Assembly (NCBI GenBank): GCA_021732665.1
Contig: JAKFUL010000030.1
Span: 27,534-91,533, forward strand
DNA from: Acetobacteraceae bacterium
Lineage (GTDB): Bacteria; Pseudomonadota; Alphaproteobacteria; Acetobacterales; Acetobacteraceae
Length of the DNA: 64,000 nucleotides
Direction of reading: 5' to 3'
In this document: positions 46,095 to 56,005 of the stretch, piece by piece
Layout: the number at the start of each line of letters is the position of its first letter
Numbering within the stretch: the stretch's first letter is position 1
Translations under genes and position numbers: made by a program
Notes under the pieces: model-generated
What the model was told of the DNA's origin: nothing
Databases searched by the model: none
Seen by the model: the letters and a program-made list of their open reading frames with translations, nothing else

Positions 46095-46406
46095 ATGCTC
46101 CTCGATGCCGTCTTCTTCCTGGTGCAGGCCGGGCTGCAATTGTTTTTCTGGGCGGTGATCATCGCCGCCATCATGTCGCTGCTCATCGGCTTCAATGTGC
46201 TGGACACCCGCAACCGCCTGGTCTGGACCCTGGCCGATTTCTTCGCCCGCGTGACCGAGCCGGCGATCCGTCCGGTGCGCGCCCGGATGCCCAATCTCGG
46301 CGGCATCGACATCTCGCCCATGGTGGTGCTGTTGCTGGTGCAGGCCTGCATGCTGCTGGTGGCGGCGATCCAGAACTACATGATCCGTGGCGGCATCTAC
46401 TTCTGA
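46095..46406 (+). CDS. YggT-family membrane protein
   Basis: 103 aa with two hydrophobic segments (about residues 8-35 and 75-97). The linker contains [25 protein letters not shown], the YggT signature with the PIR and G-G-(I/L)-D motifs. The family is linked to cell division or osmotic protection, without a firm role. The ATG is at 46095; it shares a base with folD (TGATG). Confidence 0.9.
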   Translation: MLLDAVFFLVQAGLQLFFWAVIIAAIMSLLIGFNVLDTRNRLVWTLADFFARVTEPAIRPVRARMPNLGGIDISPMVVLLLVQACMLLVAAIQNYMIRGGIYF

Positions 46407-47242
46407 TGGCCGCCCGGCTCATTGACGGCAAGGCCGTCGCCGCCGGGCTGCGCGCTGGATTGGCGGCACGGGTGGCGGCGCTGGGCTTTGCCCCGGGCCT
46501 GGTGGTGGTGCGGGTGGGTGAGGACCCGGCCAGCGGCGTCTATGTCCGCAACAAGGACCGCGCGGCGAAGGAGGCGGGTTTTTCCTCCCGCACCATCCAC
46601 CTGCCGGACGCCACGACCCAAGACCAGCTCCTGGCGCAGATCGCGGCGCTGAACGCGGCGGCCGAGGTGGATGGCATCCTCGTCCAGCTTCCGCTCCCCG
46701 CGCATATCGACGCCCAGGCCGCCATCAACGCGGTGGCGCCGGAGAAGGATGTCGATGGCTTCCACCCGATCAATGCCGGCCGCCTCGCCTCCGGCCAGCC
46801 CGGGCTGGTCCCCTGCACCCCGCGCGGCGTGATGCATCTGCTGGCGGGCACCGAGCTGCGCGGCGCCCGGGCCTTGGTGCTGGGCCGCAGCCAGATCGTT
46901 GGCCGGCCCATGGCGCAGCTGCTGCTCTCCGCCGATTGCACGGTGACCATCGCCCATTCCCGCACCCGCGACCTGGCCGCGGAATGCGCCCGGGCCGATA
47001 TTCTCGTGGCCGCGGTCGGCCGGCCGGAGATGGTGCGGGCGGATTGGGTGAAGCCAGGTGCGACGGTCATCGATGTCGGCATCAACCGCCTGCCCGATGG
47101 CCGGCTGGTCGGCGATGTGGCGTTCGACGAGGTCTGCGCGGTCGCCGGCGCCATCACCCCCGTGCCGGGCGGCGTGGGCCCCATGACCATCGCCTGCCTG
47201 CTGGAGAACACGCTGGACGCGGCGGTGGCGAGGCGCGGGTGA
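46406..47242 (+). CDS. folD: Bifunctional methylenetetrahydrofolate dehydrogenase/cyclohydrolase
   Basis: 278 aa. [14 protein letters not shown] holds the catalytic Tyr and Lys. [48 protein letters not shown] and VGDVAFDEV...[12 protein letters not shown] are the family's signature blocks. It interconverts 5,10-methylene-, methenyl- and 10-formyl-tetrahydrofolate in one-carbon metabolism. It overlaps the following small gene by 4 bases. Confidence 0.97.
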   Translation: MAARLIDGKAVAAGLRAGLAARVAALGFAPGLVVVRVGEDPASGVYVRNKDRAAKEAGFSSRTIHLPDATTQDQLLAQIAALNAAAEVDGILVQLPLPAHIDAQAAINAVAPEKDVDGFHPINAGRLASGQPGLVPCTPRGVMHLLAGTELRGARALVLGRSQIVGRPMAQLLLSADCTVTIAHSRTRDLAAECARADILVAAVGRPEMVRADWVKPGATVIDVGINRLPDGRLVGDVAFDEVCAVAGAITPVPGGVGPMTIACLLENTLDAAVARRG

Positions 47243-47493
47243 TCCTTCATCGCGCCCTGCAGCTTTTCGGTATCGCGGCTCTGCTGGCCTGCGGGCATCT
47301 GGCGTGGCAGGCCTCGCCCTGGGGTGGCGAGGGCTGGTCGCGGCCGCGCCTGCTCTATGCCATGGCGGGTGCGGTTTCGGCCTGCGCGCTGATCGCCATC
47401 GGGGGGCTGGGGGTCACGCTGCGGCGGCAGCAGCGGATGATGGAACAGATGCGCGCCCTGCTCGAGCGTCTGCAGGATCGCGGCCGGGGCTGA
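47239..47493 (+). CDS. Small hypothetical membrane protein
   Basis: 84 aa, not recognised. GTG start at 47239 overlaps the folD stop (GTGA). Two hydrophobic helices (about residues 5-22 and 39-58) are followed by a charged, probably coiled C-terminus rich in Arg, Gln, Met and Leu ([18 protein letters not shown]). The tight overlap argues that it is translated. Confidence 0.6.
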   Translation: MILHRALQLFGIAALLACGHLAWQASPWGGEGWSRPRLLYAMAGAVSACALIAIGGLGVTLRRQQRMMEQMRALLERLQDRGRG

Positions 47494-47506
47494 GCCCGTG
47501 CGGCGG

Positions 47507-48157
47507 TCAATGGTGGAAGATATCGGGCTCCTCATAGCCCATCAGGTCCAGCTGCCCGCGCGCGGGCAGGAAGCGGAAGCAGGCCTCGGCCAGTTCCAGC
47601 CGCCCCTCGCGCTTCAGCAGTGCTTCCAGCTTGGCCCAAAGGGCATGCAGGTGCAGCACATCGGAGGCCGCATAGGCCTGCTGCTCGGCCGTCAATTCGG
47701 CGGCGCCCCAGTCGGAGGTCTGCTGCTGCTTGCTGATCTCCACCCCCAGCAGTTCCTTGCACAGATCCTTCAGCCCATGCCGGTCGGTGAAGGTGCGGAC
47801 CAGCTTGGCGGCGATCTTGGTGCATTTCACCGGGGCCACGTCGATGCCCAGGCCATTGCGCAGCGCGGCCACGTCGAAGCGGGCGAAGTGGAACAGCTTC
47901 GTGCTGCCGGGGTCGCTCAGCAGGGCCGACAGGTTCGGCGCAGCGAAGCCCCGCCCGCCCAGCGAGACGGGGATGAACTGCACCAGATGCACCACTCCCG
48001 AGCCATCGGAAAGCTGCACCAGGCAAAGCCTGTCCCGCCGCGGATCCAGCCCCATGGTTTCGGTATCCACGGCCACGACCGGCCCCAGCGCGAGCCCATC
48101 AGGCAGGTCATGCCGGTGCAGATGAATGGTAACGCCGTTCTGGAAGATGGTGCTCAT
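47507..48157 (-). CDS. RNase D-like 3'-5' exonuclease
   Basis: 216 aa DEDDy exonuclease domain: DTETMGL (Exo I, about residues 31-37), LFHFARFDVAAL (Exo II), and YAASDVLHLHALW (Exo III with Tyr and Asp). The C-terminal HRDC domain of long RNase D is missing, as in many alphaproteobacterial short forms. Likely trims tRNA or other RNA 3' ends; a tRNA-Leu gene lies just beyond its start on the same strand. Ends convergently with the small membrane-protein gene. Confidence 0.9.
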   Translation of the reverse strand: MSTIFQNGVTIHLHRHDLPDGLALGPVVAVDTETMGLDPRRDRLCLVQLSDGSGVVHLVQFIPVSLGGRGFAAPNLSALLSDPGSTKLFHFARFDVAALRNGLGIDVAPVKCTKIAAKLVRTFTDRHGLKDLCKELLGVEISKQQQTSDWGAAELTAEQQAYAASDVLHLHALWAKLEALLKREGRLELAEACFRFLPARGQLDLMGYEEPDIFHH

Positions 48158-48205
48158 AGCACCCTGCTAAGGCGTGCAACCCATGAACGCAATCGGCGGA
48201 GAAAA

Positions 48206-48289
<84 letters not shown>

Positions 48290-48406
48290 ACGGTGGGTGG
48301 AAGCGCTGATTAGGGGTGTGACGGCTTGGCGTCAACCCATGCCCGGCACTTGGCTGCGCGGGTTCATGCACATATGGAGAGGCGACAGCTTATCGGGGGT
48401 TTCAGC

Positions 48407-49339
48407 GTGCAACAGATCGCAACCGTCTTCGGCGGCGCCGGCTTCATCGGGCGCTATGTGGTGCAGCGCCTGGCGCGGCAGGGCTGGCAAATCAGGGTGG
48501 CGACGCATGACCCCGCCGGCGCCCGCACGCTGCAGACCAGCGGCCGGGTCGGCCAGATCGTGGCGTTGCGGGCCGATGTGACGGATGAGGCCGCCGTGGC
48601 CCGCGCGGTCGAGGGTGCGACGCTGGTGGTCAATCTGGTGGGCATCCTGGCCGAGAAGCGGCCGGGCGGCTTCCAGGCCATCCAGGCCGAGGGTGCCGGC
48701 CGGGTGGCGCGGCTTTCCCGGGCCGCGGGGGTTGCGCGGCTGGTGCATCTCTCGGCCATCGGCGCCGATCCGGGAAGCGAGAGCCTCTATGCGAAGAGCA
48801 AGGGTGAGGGCGAGGCGGCGGTGTTCGCGGGCTTCCCCAGCGCCACGATCCTGCGGCCCAGCGTGCTGTTCGGCGCCGAGGACAAGTTCTTCAACATGTT
48901 CGCGGGCCTCGCGCGCCTGTTGCCGGTGATGCCGGTGCTGTGCGGCGACACGCGTTTCCAGCCGGTATGGGTGGGCGATGTGGCCGATGCGGTGATGGCC
49001 GCCGCCAGCCGCGATGACGTGGCCGGTCGCATCTATGAGCTGGGCGGGCCGCGGGCGATGAGCTTTCGCGACATCCTGCGCTACATATTGGAGGTGACGG
49101 GCCGCAAGCGCCCGCTCTTCGAAGTGCCGATGAAACTGGCGCAGTTCCAGGCCCGAATGGCGGAAAAGCTGCCCGGAAAGCCGTTCACCCAGGACCAGCT
49201 GCTGCTGCTGCAACGCGACAATGTCGTGAGCGAGGGGGCATTGACGCTGGAATCCCTGGGTATCGTGCCGCGGCCGATCGAGGCGGAGGTGCCTGGCTAC
49301 CTCGCGCGCTTCCGCCTGGGCGGTGGGCGGCGCGAGTAA
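48407..49339 (+). CDS. NAD(P)-binding NDUFA9-like protein (complex I-associated family)
   Basis: 310 aa short-chain-type Rossmann protein. ATVFGGAGFIGRYVVQRLARQG is the NAD(P) motif at the N-terminus, LVVNLVGILAEKRPGGFQAIQAEG and LVHLSAIGADPGSESLYAKSKGEGE follow, with a YxxxK-like pair. This set is typical of the complex I NDUFA9 family; in bacteria the link to complex I is unproven. GTG at 48407 (GGGGG upstream) gives the usual N-terminus; an ATG at 48374 is the alternative. Confidence 0.85.
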   Translation: MQQIATVFGGAGFIGRYVVQRLARQGWQIRVATHDPAGARTLQTSGRVGQIVALRADVTDEAAVARAVEGATLVVNLVGILAEKRPGGFQAIQAEGAGRVARLSRAAGVARLVHLSAIGADPGSESLYAKSKGEGEAAVFAGFPSATILRPSVLFGAEDKFFNMFAGLARLLPVMPVLCGDTRFQPVWVGDVADAVMAAASRDDVAGRIYELGGPRAMSFRDILRYILEVTGRKRPLFEVPMKLAQFQARMAEKLPGKPFTQDQLLLLQRDNVVSEGALTLESLGIVPRPIEAEVPGYLARFRLGGGRRE

Positions 49340-49504
49340 GTCCGATACGGTCTCTTTTTGGGCGCGAACGCGAACGGCGATGAGTTGCTGTGGTGATTTT
49401 CACCACTAAATGTCAGTCATTCTGTCTCATGACAAAAAATTGCCCTTTCCGTCGGGAAAACTTCCTGTTAATGGCGCGCCGTCACCCCCTCCGGATTGCG
49501 CGCC
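49340..49504. promoter_or_regulatory. Upstream region of the glutamate synthase operon with two palindromes
   Basis: 165 bases, AT-richer than the rest. A perfect palindrome GTGGTGA-TTT-TCACCAC spans 49390-49406. A second pair TGTCA...TGACA spans 49411-49434 (14 bases between). Nitrogen-responsive control of gltBD is common in bacteria, so these may be operators. The sequence does not match the NtrC consensus half-sites, and the protein is unknown. Confidence 0.45.
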
Positions 49505-50941
49505 ATGGCCGAGAAAATGCTCCAGTTCGTTCGTCTCCAGCAACAAACGCCGGAAAAGCGTGAGGCCGCCGCGCGCCGCGCCGATTTCAGCGAGATCTAT
49601 GCCGGTTTCGAGCCCGCCCATGCCGCCGAGCAGGCCAGCCGTTGCAGCCAATGCGGCGTGCCCTTCTGCCAGGTCCATTGCCCGTTGCAGAACAACATCC
49701 CGGACTGGCTGAAGCTGACCGCCGAAGGGCGGATGGAGGAGGCCTATGAGGTCGCCGCCGCCACCAACACTTTCCCCGAGATTTGCGGCCGCGTTTGCCC
49801 GCAGGACCGGCTTTGCGAGGGCAATTGCGTCATCGAGAAGGGGTTTGAGAGCGTCACCATCGGCTCGGTCGAAAAATACATCGTCGAGACCGCCTTCGAA
49901 AATGGCTGGGTGAAGCCGCCCAAGCCGCGTGTCGAACTCAGCCAGAGCGTGGCCATCATAGGCGCCGGCCCGGCCGGGCTGGCCGCCGCCGAACGCCTCC
50001 GCGTGCGCGGCTACCAGGTGCATGTCTATGACCGCTACGACCGCGTGGGCGGGCTGATGATCTACGGCATCCCCAACTTCAAGCTGGAGAAGGACGTCGT
50101 GCTGCGCCGCTGGAAGCAGTATGAGGAAGGCGGCATCCAGTTCCATCTCAACATGGAGATCGGCCGCGACATCACCCTGGACCAACTGCGCGAACAGCAC
50201 GACGCGGTCTTCATCGCCACCGGGGTCTACAAGGCGCGCGACGTCGTGCTGCCGGGCGCCGAATTGCCGGGGGTGGTGCCGGCGCTGGATTATCTCACGG
50301 CGTCGAACCGCGACAATCTCGGCGACCGGGTGCCGGAATTCGAGAATGGCAGCCTGAACGCCGCCGGCAAGCACGTGGTCGTCATCGGCGGCGGCGACAC
50401 GGCGATGGATTGCGTGCGCACCGCGGTGCGGCAGGGTGCTGCCTCCGTCTCCTGCCTGTATCGGCGCGACCGCGCGAACATGCCGGGCTCCATGCGCGAG
50501 GTGAAGAATGCCGAGGAGGAGGGCGTGCGCTTCATCTGGCTCAGCGCGCCCGAGGCCTTTTTGGGCACCGACAAGGTGACCGGCGTGCGCGCCACCGCCA
50601 TGCATCTGGGCCTGCCCGATGCCACCGGCCGGCAGCAAGTCGAGCCCATTCCCGGCGCCGGCTTCCTCCAACCCGCCGACCTCGCCATCAAGGCGCTGGG
50701 CTTCGACCCGGAGGATCTGCCCCTGGCGTTCGGCGAGGAGGCGCTGGCCGTCACCCGCTGGGGCACGCTGAAGGTGGACCACAAGACGATGATGACCGCA
50801 CTCCCCGGCGTCTTCGCAGGCGGCGACATCGTGCGGGGGGCGTCGCTCGTGGTTTGGGGCATTCGCGATGGGCGGGATGCGGCGGAGCAGATGCACATGT
50901 ATATGCAGCAGAAGGTGGCGCTGGCCGTGGCGGCGGAATGA
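49505..50941 (+). CDS. gltD: Glutamate synthase small (beta) subunit
   Basis: 478 aa. Two [4Fe-4S] cysteine groups lie near the N-terminus: CSQCGVPFCQVHCPLQNN and ICGRVCPQDRLCEGNC. The FAD fold follows (AIIGAGPAGLAAAERLRVRG) and then the NADPH fold (VVIGGGDTAMDCVRTAVRQG). It takes electrons from NADPH and passes them to GltB. ATG 49505 is chosen over a TTG/other start 3 codons upstream. Here gltD comes first, before gltB. Confidence 0.96.
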   Translation: MAEKMLQFVRLQQQTPEKREAAARRADFSEIYAGFEPAHAAEQASRCSQCGVPFCQVHCPLQNNIPDWLKLTAEGRMEEAYEVAAATNTFPEICGRVCPQDRLCEGNCVIEKGFESVTIGSVEKYIVETAFENGWVKPPKPRVELSQSVAIIGAGPAGLAAAERLRVRGYQVHVYDRYDRVGGLMIYGIPNFKLEKDVVLRRWKQYEEGGIQFHLNMEIGRDITLDQLREQHDAVFIATGVYKARDVVLPGAELPGVVPALDYLTASNRDNLGDRVPEFENGSLNAAGKHVVVIGGGDTAMDCVRTAVRQGAASVSCLYRRDRANMPGSMREVKNAEEEGVRFIWLSAPEAFLGTDKVTGVRATAMHLGLPDATGRQQVEPIPGAGFLQPADLAIKALGFDPEDLPLAFGEEALAVTRWGTLKVDHKTMMTALPGVFAGGDIVRGASLVVWGIRDGRDAAEQMHMYMQQKVALAVAAE

Positions 50942-51420
50942 TGCGCGCCCTCATCCTCTCCCTGGCGCTGTTCTGCGGCACCGCCCAGGCGCAGCTGAGC
51001 CAGGAGCGGCTGGCTGCGGCGATGGAGCTGCTCGAGGCTGGCCAGATCACCCGGCAGATCGACGCGACGCTGGAGGCGATGCGGCAGACCCTGCTCGCCA
51101 ATCTCCGCAGCGCCTCCCCCACCCTGTCCGACGCCGAGCGGCTGCGCGCGCTCGATGAATTCATCCTTCCGGATGTGCGTGCCCGTGTGGGCGAGTTCAC
51201 CCAGGAAACCATCGCCATCTGGGCCGGCCATCTGACCGTGGAGGAAATGCATGCGATGCGCGATTTCCACCGCAGCCCGCTGGGCCAGCGCATGCTGGAA
51301 GTCCAGCCGCGCATCAACGCGGCGATCAACACCGCGGCCACCGCCTGGGCCCAGCGGGTCGTGAACGAGGCCCTGGCCCGGCATCGCGACGCGCTGCGCG
51401 CCCGCGGCATTACCCTGTGA
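50938..51420 (+). CDS. DUF2059-like secreted protein between gltD and gltB
   Basis: 160 aa with a clear signal peptide (MMRALILSLALFCGTAQAQ). The rest is helical and charged. The region with TVEEMHAMRDFHRSPLGQRMLEVQP is typical of DUF2059, whose function is unknown. ATG at 50938 overlaps the gltD stop (ATGA), and the stop lies 17 bases before gltB. A secreted protein in the middle of a cytoplasmic glutamate synthase operon is unexpected. Confidence 0.85.
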   Translation: MMRALILSLALFCGTAQAQLSQERLAAAMELLEAGQITRQIDATLEAMRQTLLANLRSASPTLSDAERLRALDEFILPDVRARVGEFTQETIAIWAGHLTVEEMHAMRDFHRSPLGQRMLEVQPRINAAINTAATAWAQRVVNEALARHRDALRARGITL

Positions 51421-51437
51421 TGACCGGAGAATCCCCC

Positions 51438-54400
51438 ATGACCCACGAAACCGGCCCCGAATACGTCGCCAGCTACCAAGCCAACCTCGCCACCCTGGCC
51501 GCCGCCCATATCGACACCACCGAGCATGACGCCTGCGGCGTCGGCCTCGTGGCCGCGCTGGACGGAAAACCCTCCCGCCAGGTCGTCCAGGCCGGCATCG
51601 ATGCGCTGCGCGCCGTCTGGCACCGCGGCGCCGTCGATGCCGACGGCAAGACCGGCGACGGCGCCGGCATCCATGTCGAAATCCCGCAGGATTTCTTCGC
51701 CGAGGCGGTGCGCCATGGCGGCGACCAGCTCAAGCCCGGCCGCATCGCTGTCGGCATGATCTTCCTGCCCAAGACCGACTTTTCCGCGCAGGAACGTTGC
51801 CGGCAAATTTGCGAGACCGAGATTCTCAATGCGGGTTACGCCATTTATGGCTGGCGCCAGGTGCCGATCAACGCCTCGGTCATCGGCGAGAAGGCCAATG
51901 CCACGCGGCCGGAAATCGAGCAGATCCTGATCTGGAACCCCGAGGGCGTGGATGACGCGACCTATGAGCGCGACCTCTACGTCATCCGCCGGCGGATCGA
52001 AAAGCAGGCCATCGCGGCGCAGATCCCCGAGATGTATCTGTGCAGCCTCTCCTGCCGATCGGTCATCTACAAGGGCATGTTCCTGGCGGAAGACCTCTCG
52101 GAATTCTACCCCGACCTGACGGACGCGCGCTTCGCGTCGCGCTTCGCGATCTACCACCAGCGCTATTCCACCAACACCTTCCCGACCTGGCGGCTGGCGC
52201 AGCCCTTCCGCATGCTTGCCCATAACGGCGAGATCAACACGTTGCATGGCAATGTGAACTGGATGAAGAGCCACGAGACCCGGCTCGCGCATCCCTCGCT
52301 CGACGAATACATGGCCGACATCAAGCCGGTGATCCAGGCCGGCAATTCCGACACCGCGTGCCTCGACAATGTGTTCGAACTGCTGGTCCGCGGCGGCCGC
52401 GATGCGCCCATGGCCAAGGCGATGCTGATGCCCGAATCGCTGGGCAACAACGCCACCATGGCGCCCGCGCATCACGACCTGTTCCTGTACTGCAACGCGG
52501 TGATGGAACCCTGGGACGGGCCGGCCGCCATGTGCGCCACCGACGGCACCTGGGTGATCGGCGGCATGGACCGCAACGGGCTGCGCCCCATGCGCTATTC
52601 CGTCACCCAGGGCGGGCTGCTGATCGTGGGCAGCGAGACGGGCATGGTGAAGCTGGCCGAGCAGGAGATCATCCAGAAGGGCCGCGTCGGCCCCGGCCAA
52701 TGCATCGGCGTCAATCTCGACACCGGAAAAATCTACCTGGACTGGCAGCTGAAGGACGAGCTGGCGCACCGCAAGCCGTTCGGCAAATGGGTCGAGCGCA
52801 CCACGCGCATCGACGAGATCGTCCGCCACGACCAGGCCGAGCCCACGCTCTATGCCGGCGAGGAGCTGCGGCGGCGCCAGCTCGCCATCGGCACCACCAT
52901 GGAGGAGCTGGAGACCATCCTGCACCCCATGGTCGAGGATGGCGCGGAAGCCGTGGGCAGCATGGGCGATGACACGCCCATCGCGGTCCTCAGCCAGCAT
53001 TACCGCGGATTGCAGCATTATTTCCGGCAAATGTTCAGCCAGGTGACGAACCCGCCCATCGACTCCTTACGCGAGACGCGGGTGATGTCGCTGAAGACCC
53101 GTCTCGGCAATCTCGGCAACATCCTCGATGAGAACCCCGAGCAATGCGACATGCTGATGCTGGACAGCCCGGTGCTGAGCACCGCGCAGTTCAACGCCAT
53201 GCGCGAATACATGGGCGCCAGCGCCTGCGAGGTGGATTGCACCTTCCCGGTGGAAGAGGGCGAGCAGGGGCTGCGCCGCGCCATCGAGCGCATCCGGCGC
53301 GAGGCCGAGGACGCCGTGCGCTCGGGCTCCGTCCACGTCATCCTCACCGATGAGAACCAGGGCGCCACCCGCGCCGCCATTCCCATGATCCTGGCGGTGG
53401 GCGGCGTGCACACGCATCTGGTGAAGACCAGCCTGCGCACCTTCACCAGCCTCAACGCCCGCGTGGCGGAGTGCCTGGATGTGCATTGCTTCGCCGTGCT
53501 GATCGGCGCCGGTGCGACCACGGTCAACGCCTATATGACGCAGGAGAGCATCGCCGACCGGCATCGCCGCGGGCTGTTCGGCGCGCTCACGCTCACCGAG
53601 GCCGTCGCCAAGTACAAGAAGGCCGTCGACAAGGGCCTGCTGAAGGTGATGTCGAAGATGGGCATCTCGGTCATCTCCTCCTATCGGGGGGGAATGAATT
53701 TCGAGGCCATCGGCCTCTCCCGCGCTTTGGTGAACGAGTTTTTCCCCGGCGTGCCCAGCCGGATTTCCGGCATCGGCCTGTCGGGCATCGCGCGCCGCCT
53801 GCTGGAGCTGCATGCCCGCGCCTGGGATGCCGATGTGGTCTCCCTGCCGGTCGGCGGCTTCCACAAGCTGCGCCGCAAGGGCGAGGCCCACGCCTTCGAC
53901 GGCCCGCTGATCCACACGTTGCAGGAGGCGGTCGCCAGCGACAGCTACCAGATGTTCAAGCGTTATTCCGAGGCTGTCAGGCGTGGCCCGCCGGTGGCGC
54001 TGCGCGACCTGCTGGATTTCCGCCTGGAAGGCCGCAAGCCGGTCGCGCTGGAGGAAGTCGAGAGCATCACCGAAATCCGCAAGCGGCTGCTCGCCCCCGG
54101 CATCTCGCTGGGCGCGCTCTCGCCCGAGGCGCATGAGACGCTGTCCATCGCGATGAACCGCATCGGCGCGCGCAGCGACTCAGGTGAGGGCGGCGAGGAC
54201 CCGGCGCGCGCCAAGCCGCGCTCGAATGGCGACAACGCCAATTCCGCCATCAAGCAGATCGCCTCCGGCCGCTTCGGCGTCACCGCCGAATATCTGAACA
54301 ATTGCCGCGAGATCGAGATCAAGGTCGCGCAAGGCGCCAAGCCGGGCGAGGGCGGCCAGCTTCCCGGTTTCAAGGTGACGCAGTTGATCGCCAAGCTGCG

Positions 54401-55967
54401 ACACTCCACGCCGGGGGTGACGCTGATCAGCCCGCCGCCGCATCACGACATCTATTCGATCGAGGATCTGGCGCAGCTCATCTACGACCTCAAGCAGATC
54501 AACCCCGACGCGCTGGTCTGCGTGAAGCTGGTCTCGCGTTCGGGCATCGGCACCATCGCGGCGGGCGTGGCCAAGGCGCGCGCCGACGCGATCCTGGTCT
54601 CCGGTCACTCGGGGGGCACCGGCGCCTCACCCATCACCTCGATCAAATATGCCGGGCTGCCCTGGGAGATGGGGCTGTCGGAAACGCATCAGGTGTTGCA
54701 GCTCAACCGGCTGCGCCACCGCGTGCGCCTGCGCACCGATGGCGGCCTGAAGACCGGCCGTGACGTGGTGGTGGCGGCGATGCTGGGCGCCGAGGAATTC
54801 GGCATCGGCACGGCGTCGCTGGTGGCCATGGGCTGCATCATGGTCAGGCAGTGCCATTCCAACACCTGCCCGGTGGGCGTCTGCACCCAGGACGAGACAC
54901 TCCGAAAAAAGTTCGAGGGCACGCCGGAGAAGGTCATCAGCCTGTTCTCCTTCGTCGCCGAGGAGGTGCGGGAAATCCTGGCAAGCCTGGGCTTCCGCAA
55001 GCTGACGGATGTGATCGGCCGCACCGACCTGCTCAAGCAGGTCAGCCGCGGTTCCGAGGATCTTGACGATCTCGACCTCAACCCGCTGCTGGTGCGCGCC
55101 GATGCCGGCCCGCATGCCAGCCATTGCACCATGACCGGCCGCAACGAGGTGCCGGAGACGCTGGACGCCGACATGATCCGCGACGCGGCACCGCTGTTCC
55201 AGCGCGGCGAGAAAATGCAGTTGGCCTACAACATCCGCAACACCCACCGCGCCATCGGCACCAAGACCTCCGCCATGATCACCCGGCAATACGGCATGAA
55301 CGGGCTGCAGCCCGGGCACCTCACGGTGCGGCTGCGCGGCACGGCCGGCCAGTCGCTCGGCGCATTCGCGGTGCGCGGCCTCAAGCTGGAAGTCTTCGGC
55401 GATGCCAATGACTATGTCGGCAAGGGCCTCTCCGGCGGGCAGATCGTGGTGCGGCCGGCACCTTCCTCCACGCTGGTGTGGAACGAGAACACCATCATCG
55501 GCAACACCTGCCTTTATGGTGCGACGGCCGGTGAACTCTTCGCCGCGGGCCAGGCCGGCGAGCGCTTCGCGGTGCGCAATTCCGGCGCCACCGCCGTGGT
55601 CGAAGGCACCGGCGCCAATGCGTGCGAATACATGACCGGCGGCACGGTGGTGATCCTGGGCGCCACGGGCGATAATTTCGGCGCCGGCTTCACCGGCGGC
55701 GCCGCCTTCATCCATGACGCCGACAACACCTTCGAAAAGCGCCTGAACCCCGAGACCTTGCTGTGGCAAAGACTGGCCTCGGCACATTGGGAAGGCGTGC
55801 TGAAGGGGTTGGTCGAACGCCATGTGGCCGAGACCGGCAGCCGCTATGCCGCGCGCATCCTCAATGACTGGGCCGCCGAGCGCGAGCGCTTCTGGCATGT
55901 CGTGCCCAGGGAATACGCGAAATACCTGGCGCGGCCGATGTCGGAACTGGCCGAGGCAGCGGAATAG
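51438..55967 (+). CDS. gltB: Glutamate synthase large (alpha) subunit
   Basis: 1509 aa from the ATG at 51438 (GGAG 8 bases upstream); in-frame GTG 51417 and ATG 51420 are less likely. The N-terminal amidotransferase begins at Cys33 (HDACGVGLV) after a 32-residue propeptide that is normally removed. The central FMN-binding barrel has GHSGGTGASP and the [3Fe-4S] motif CIMVRQCHSNTCPVGVC (about residues 1134-1150). The C-terminal beta-helix (GANACEYMTGGTVVILG) is intact. It makes two glutamates from glutamine and 2-oxoglutarate with GltD. Confidence 0.97.
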   Translation: MTHETGPEYVASYQANLATLAAAHIDTTEHDACGVGLVAALDGKPSRQVVQAGIDALRAVWHRGAVDADGKTGDGAGIHVEIPQDFFAEAVRHGGDQLKPGRIAVGMIFLPKTDFSAQERCRQICETEILNAGYAIYGWRQVPINASVIGEKANATRPEIEQILIWNPEGVDDATYERDLYVIRRRIEKQAIAAQIPEMYLCSLSCRSVIYKGMFLAEDLSEFYPDLTDARFASRFAIYHQRYSTNTFPTWRLAQPFRMLAHNGEINTLHGNVNWMKSHETRLAHPSLDEYMADIKPVIQAGNSDTACLDNVFELLVRGGRDAPMAKAMLMPESLGNNATMAPAHHDLFLYCNAVMEPWDGPAAMCATDGTWVIGGMDRNGLRPMRYSVTQGGLLIVGSETGMVKLAEQEIIQKGRVGPGQCIGVNLDTGKIYLDWQLKDELAHRKPFGKWVERTTRIDEIVRHDQAEPTLYAGEELRRRQLAIGTTMEELETILHPMVEDGAEAVGSMGDDTPIAVLSQHYRGLQHYFRQMFSQVTNPPIDSLRETRVMSLKTRLGNLGNILDENPEQCDMLMLDSPVLSTAQFNAMREYMGASACEVDCTFPVEEGEQGLRRAIERIRREAEDAVRSGSVHVILTDENQGATRAAIPMILAVGGVHTHLVKTSLRTFTSLNARVAECLDVHCFAVLIGAGATTVNAYMTQESIADRHRRGLFGALTLTEAVAKYKKAVDKGLLKVMSKMGISVISSYRGGMNFEAIGLSRALVNEFFPGVPSRISGIGLSGIARRLLELHARAWDADVVSLPVGGFHKLRRKGEAHAFDGPLIHTLQEAVASDSYQMFKRYSEAVRRGPPVALRDLLDFRLEGRKPVALEEVESITEIRKRLLAPGISLGALSPEAHETLSIAMNRIGARSDSGEGGEDPARAKPRSNGDNANSAIKQIASGRFGVTAEYLNNCREIEIKVAQGAKPGEGGQLPGFKVTQLIAKLRHSTPGVTLISPPPHHDIYSIEDLAQLIYDLKQINPDALVCVKLVSRSGIGTIAAGVAKARADAILVSGHSGGTGASPITSIKYAGLPWEMGLSETHQVLQLNRLRHRVRLRTDGGLKTGRDVVVAAMLGAEEFGIGTASLVAMGCIMVRQCHSNTCPVGVCTQDETLRKKFEGTPEKVISLFSFVAEEVREILASLGFRKLTDVIGRTDLLKQVSRGSEDLDDLDLNPLLVRADAGPHASHCTMTGRNEVPETLDADMIRDAAPLFQRGEKMQLAYNIRNTHRAIGTKTSAMITRQYGMNGLQPGHLTVRLRGTAGQSLGAFAVRGLKLEVFGDANDYVGKGLSGGQIVVRPAPSSTLVWNENTIIGNTCLYGATAGELFAAGQAGERFAVRNSGATAVVEGTGANACEYMTGGTVVILGATGDNFGAGFTGGAAFIHDADNTFEKRLNPETLLWQRLASAHWEGVLKGLVERHVAETGSRYAARILNDWAAERERFWHVVPREYAKYLARPMSELAEAAE

Positions 55968-56005
55968 TCCTTGCGCGGCGGGGCAGGGGCGGTCATGTCG
56001 GGGGG

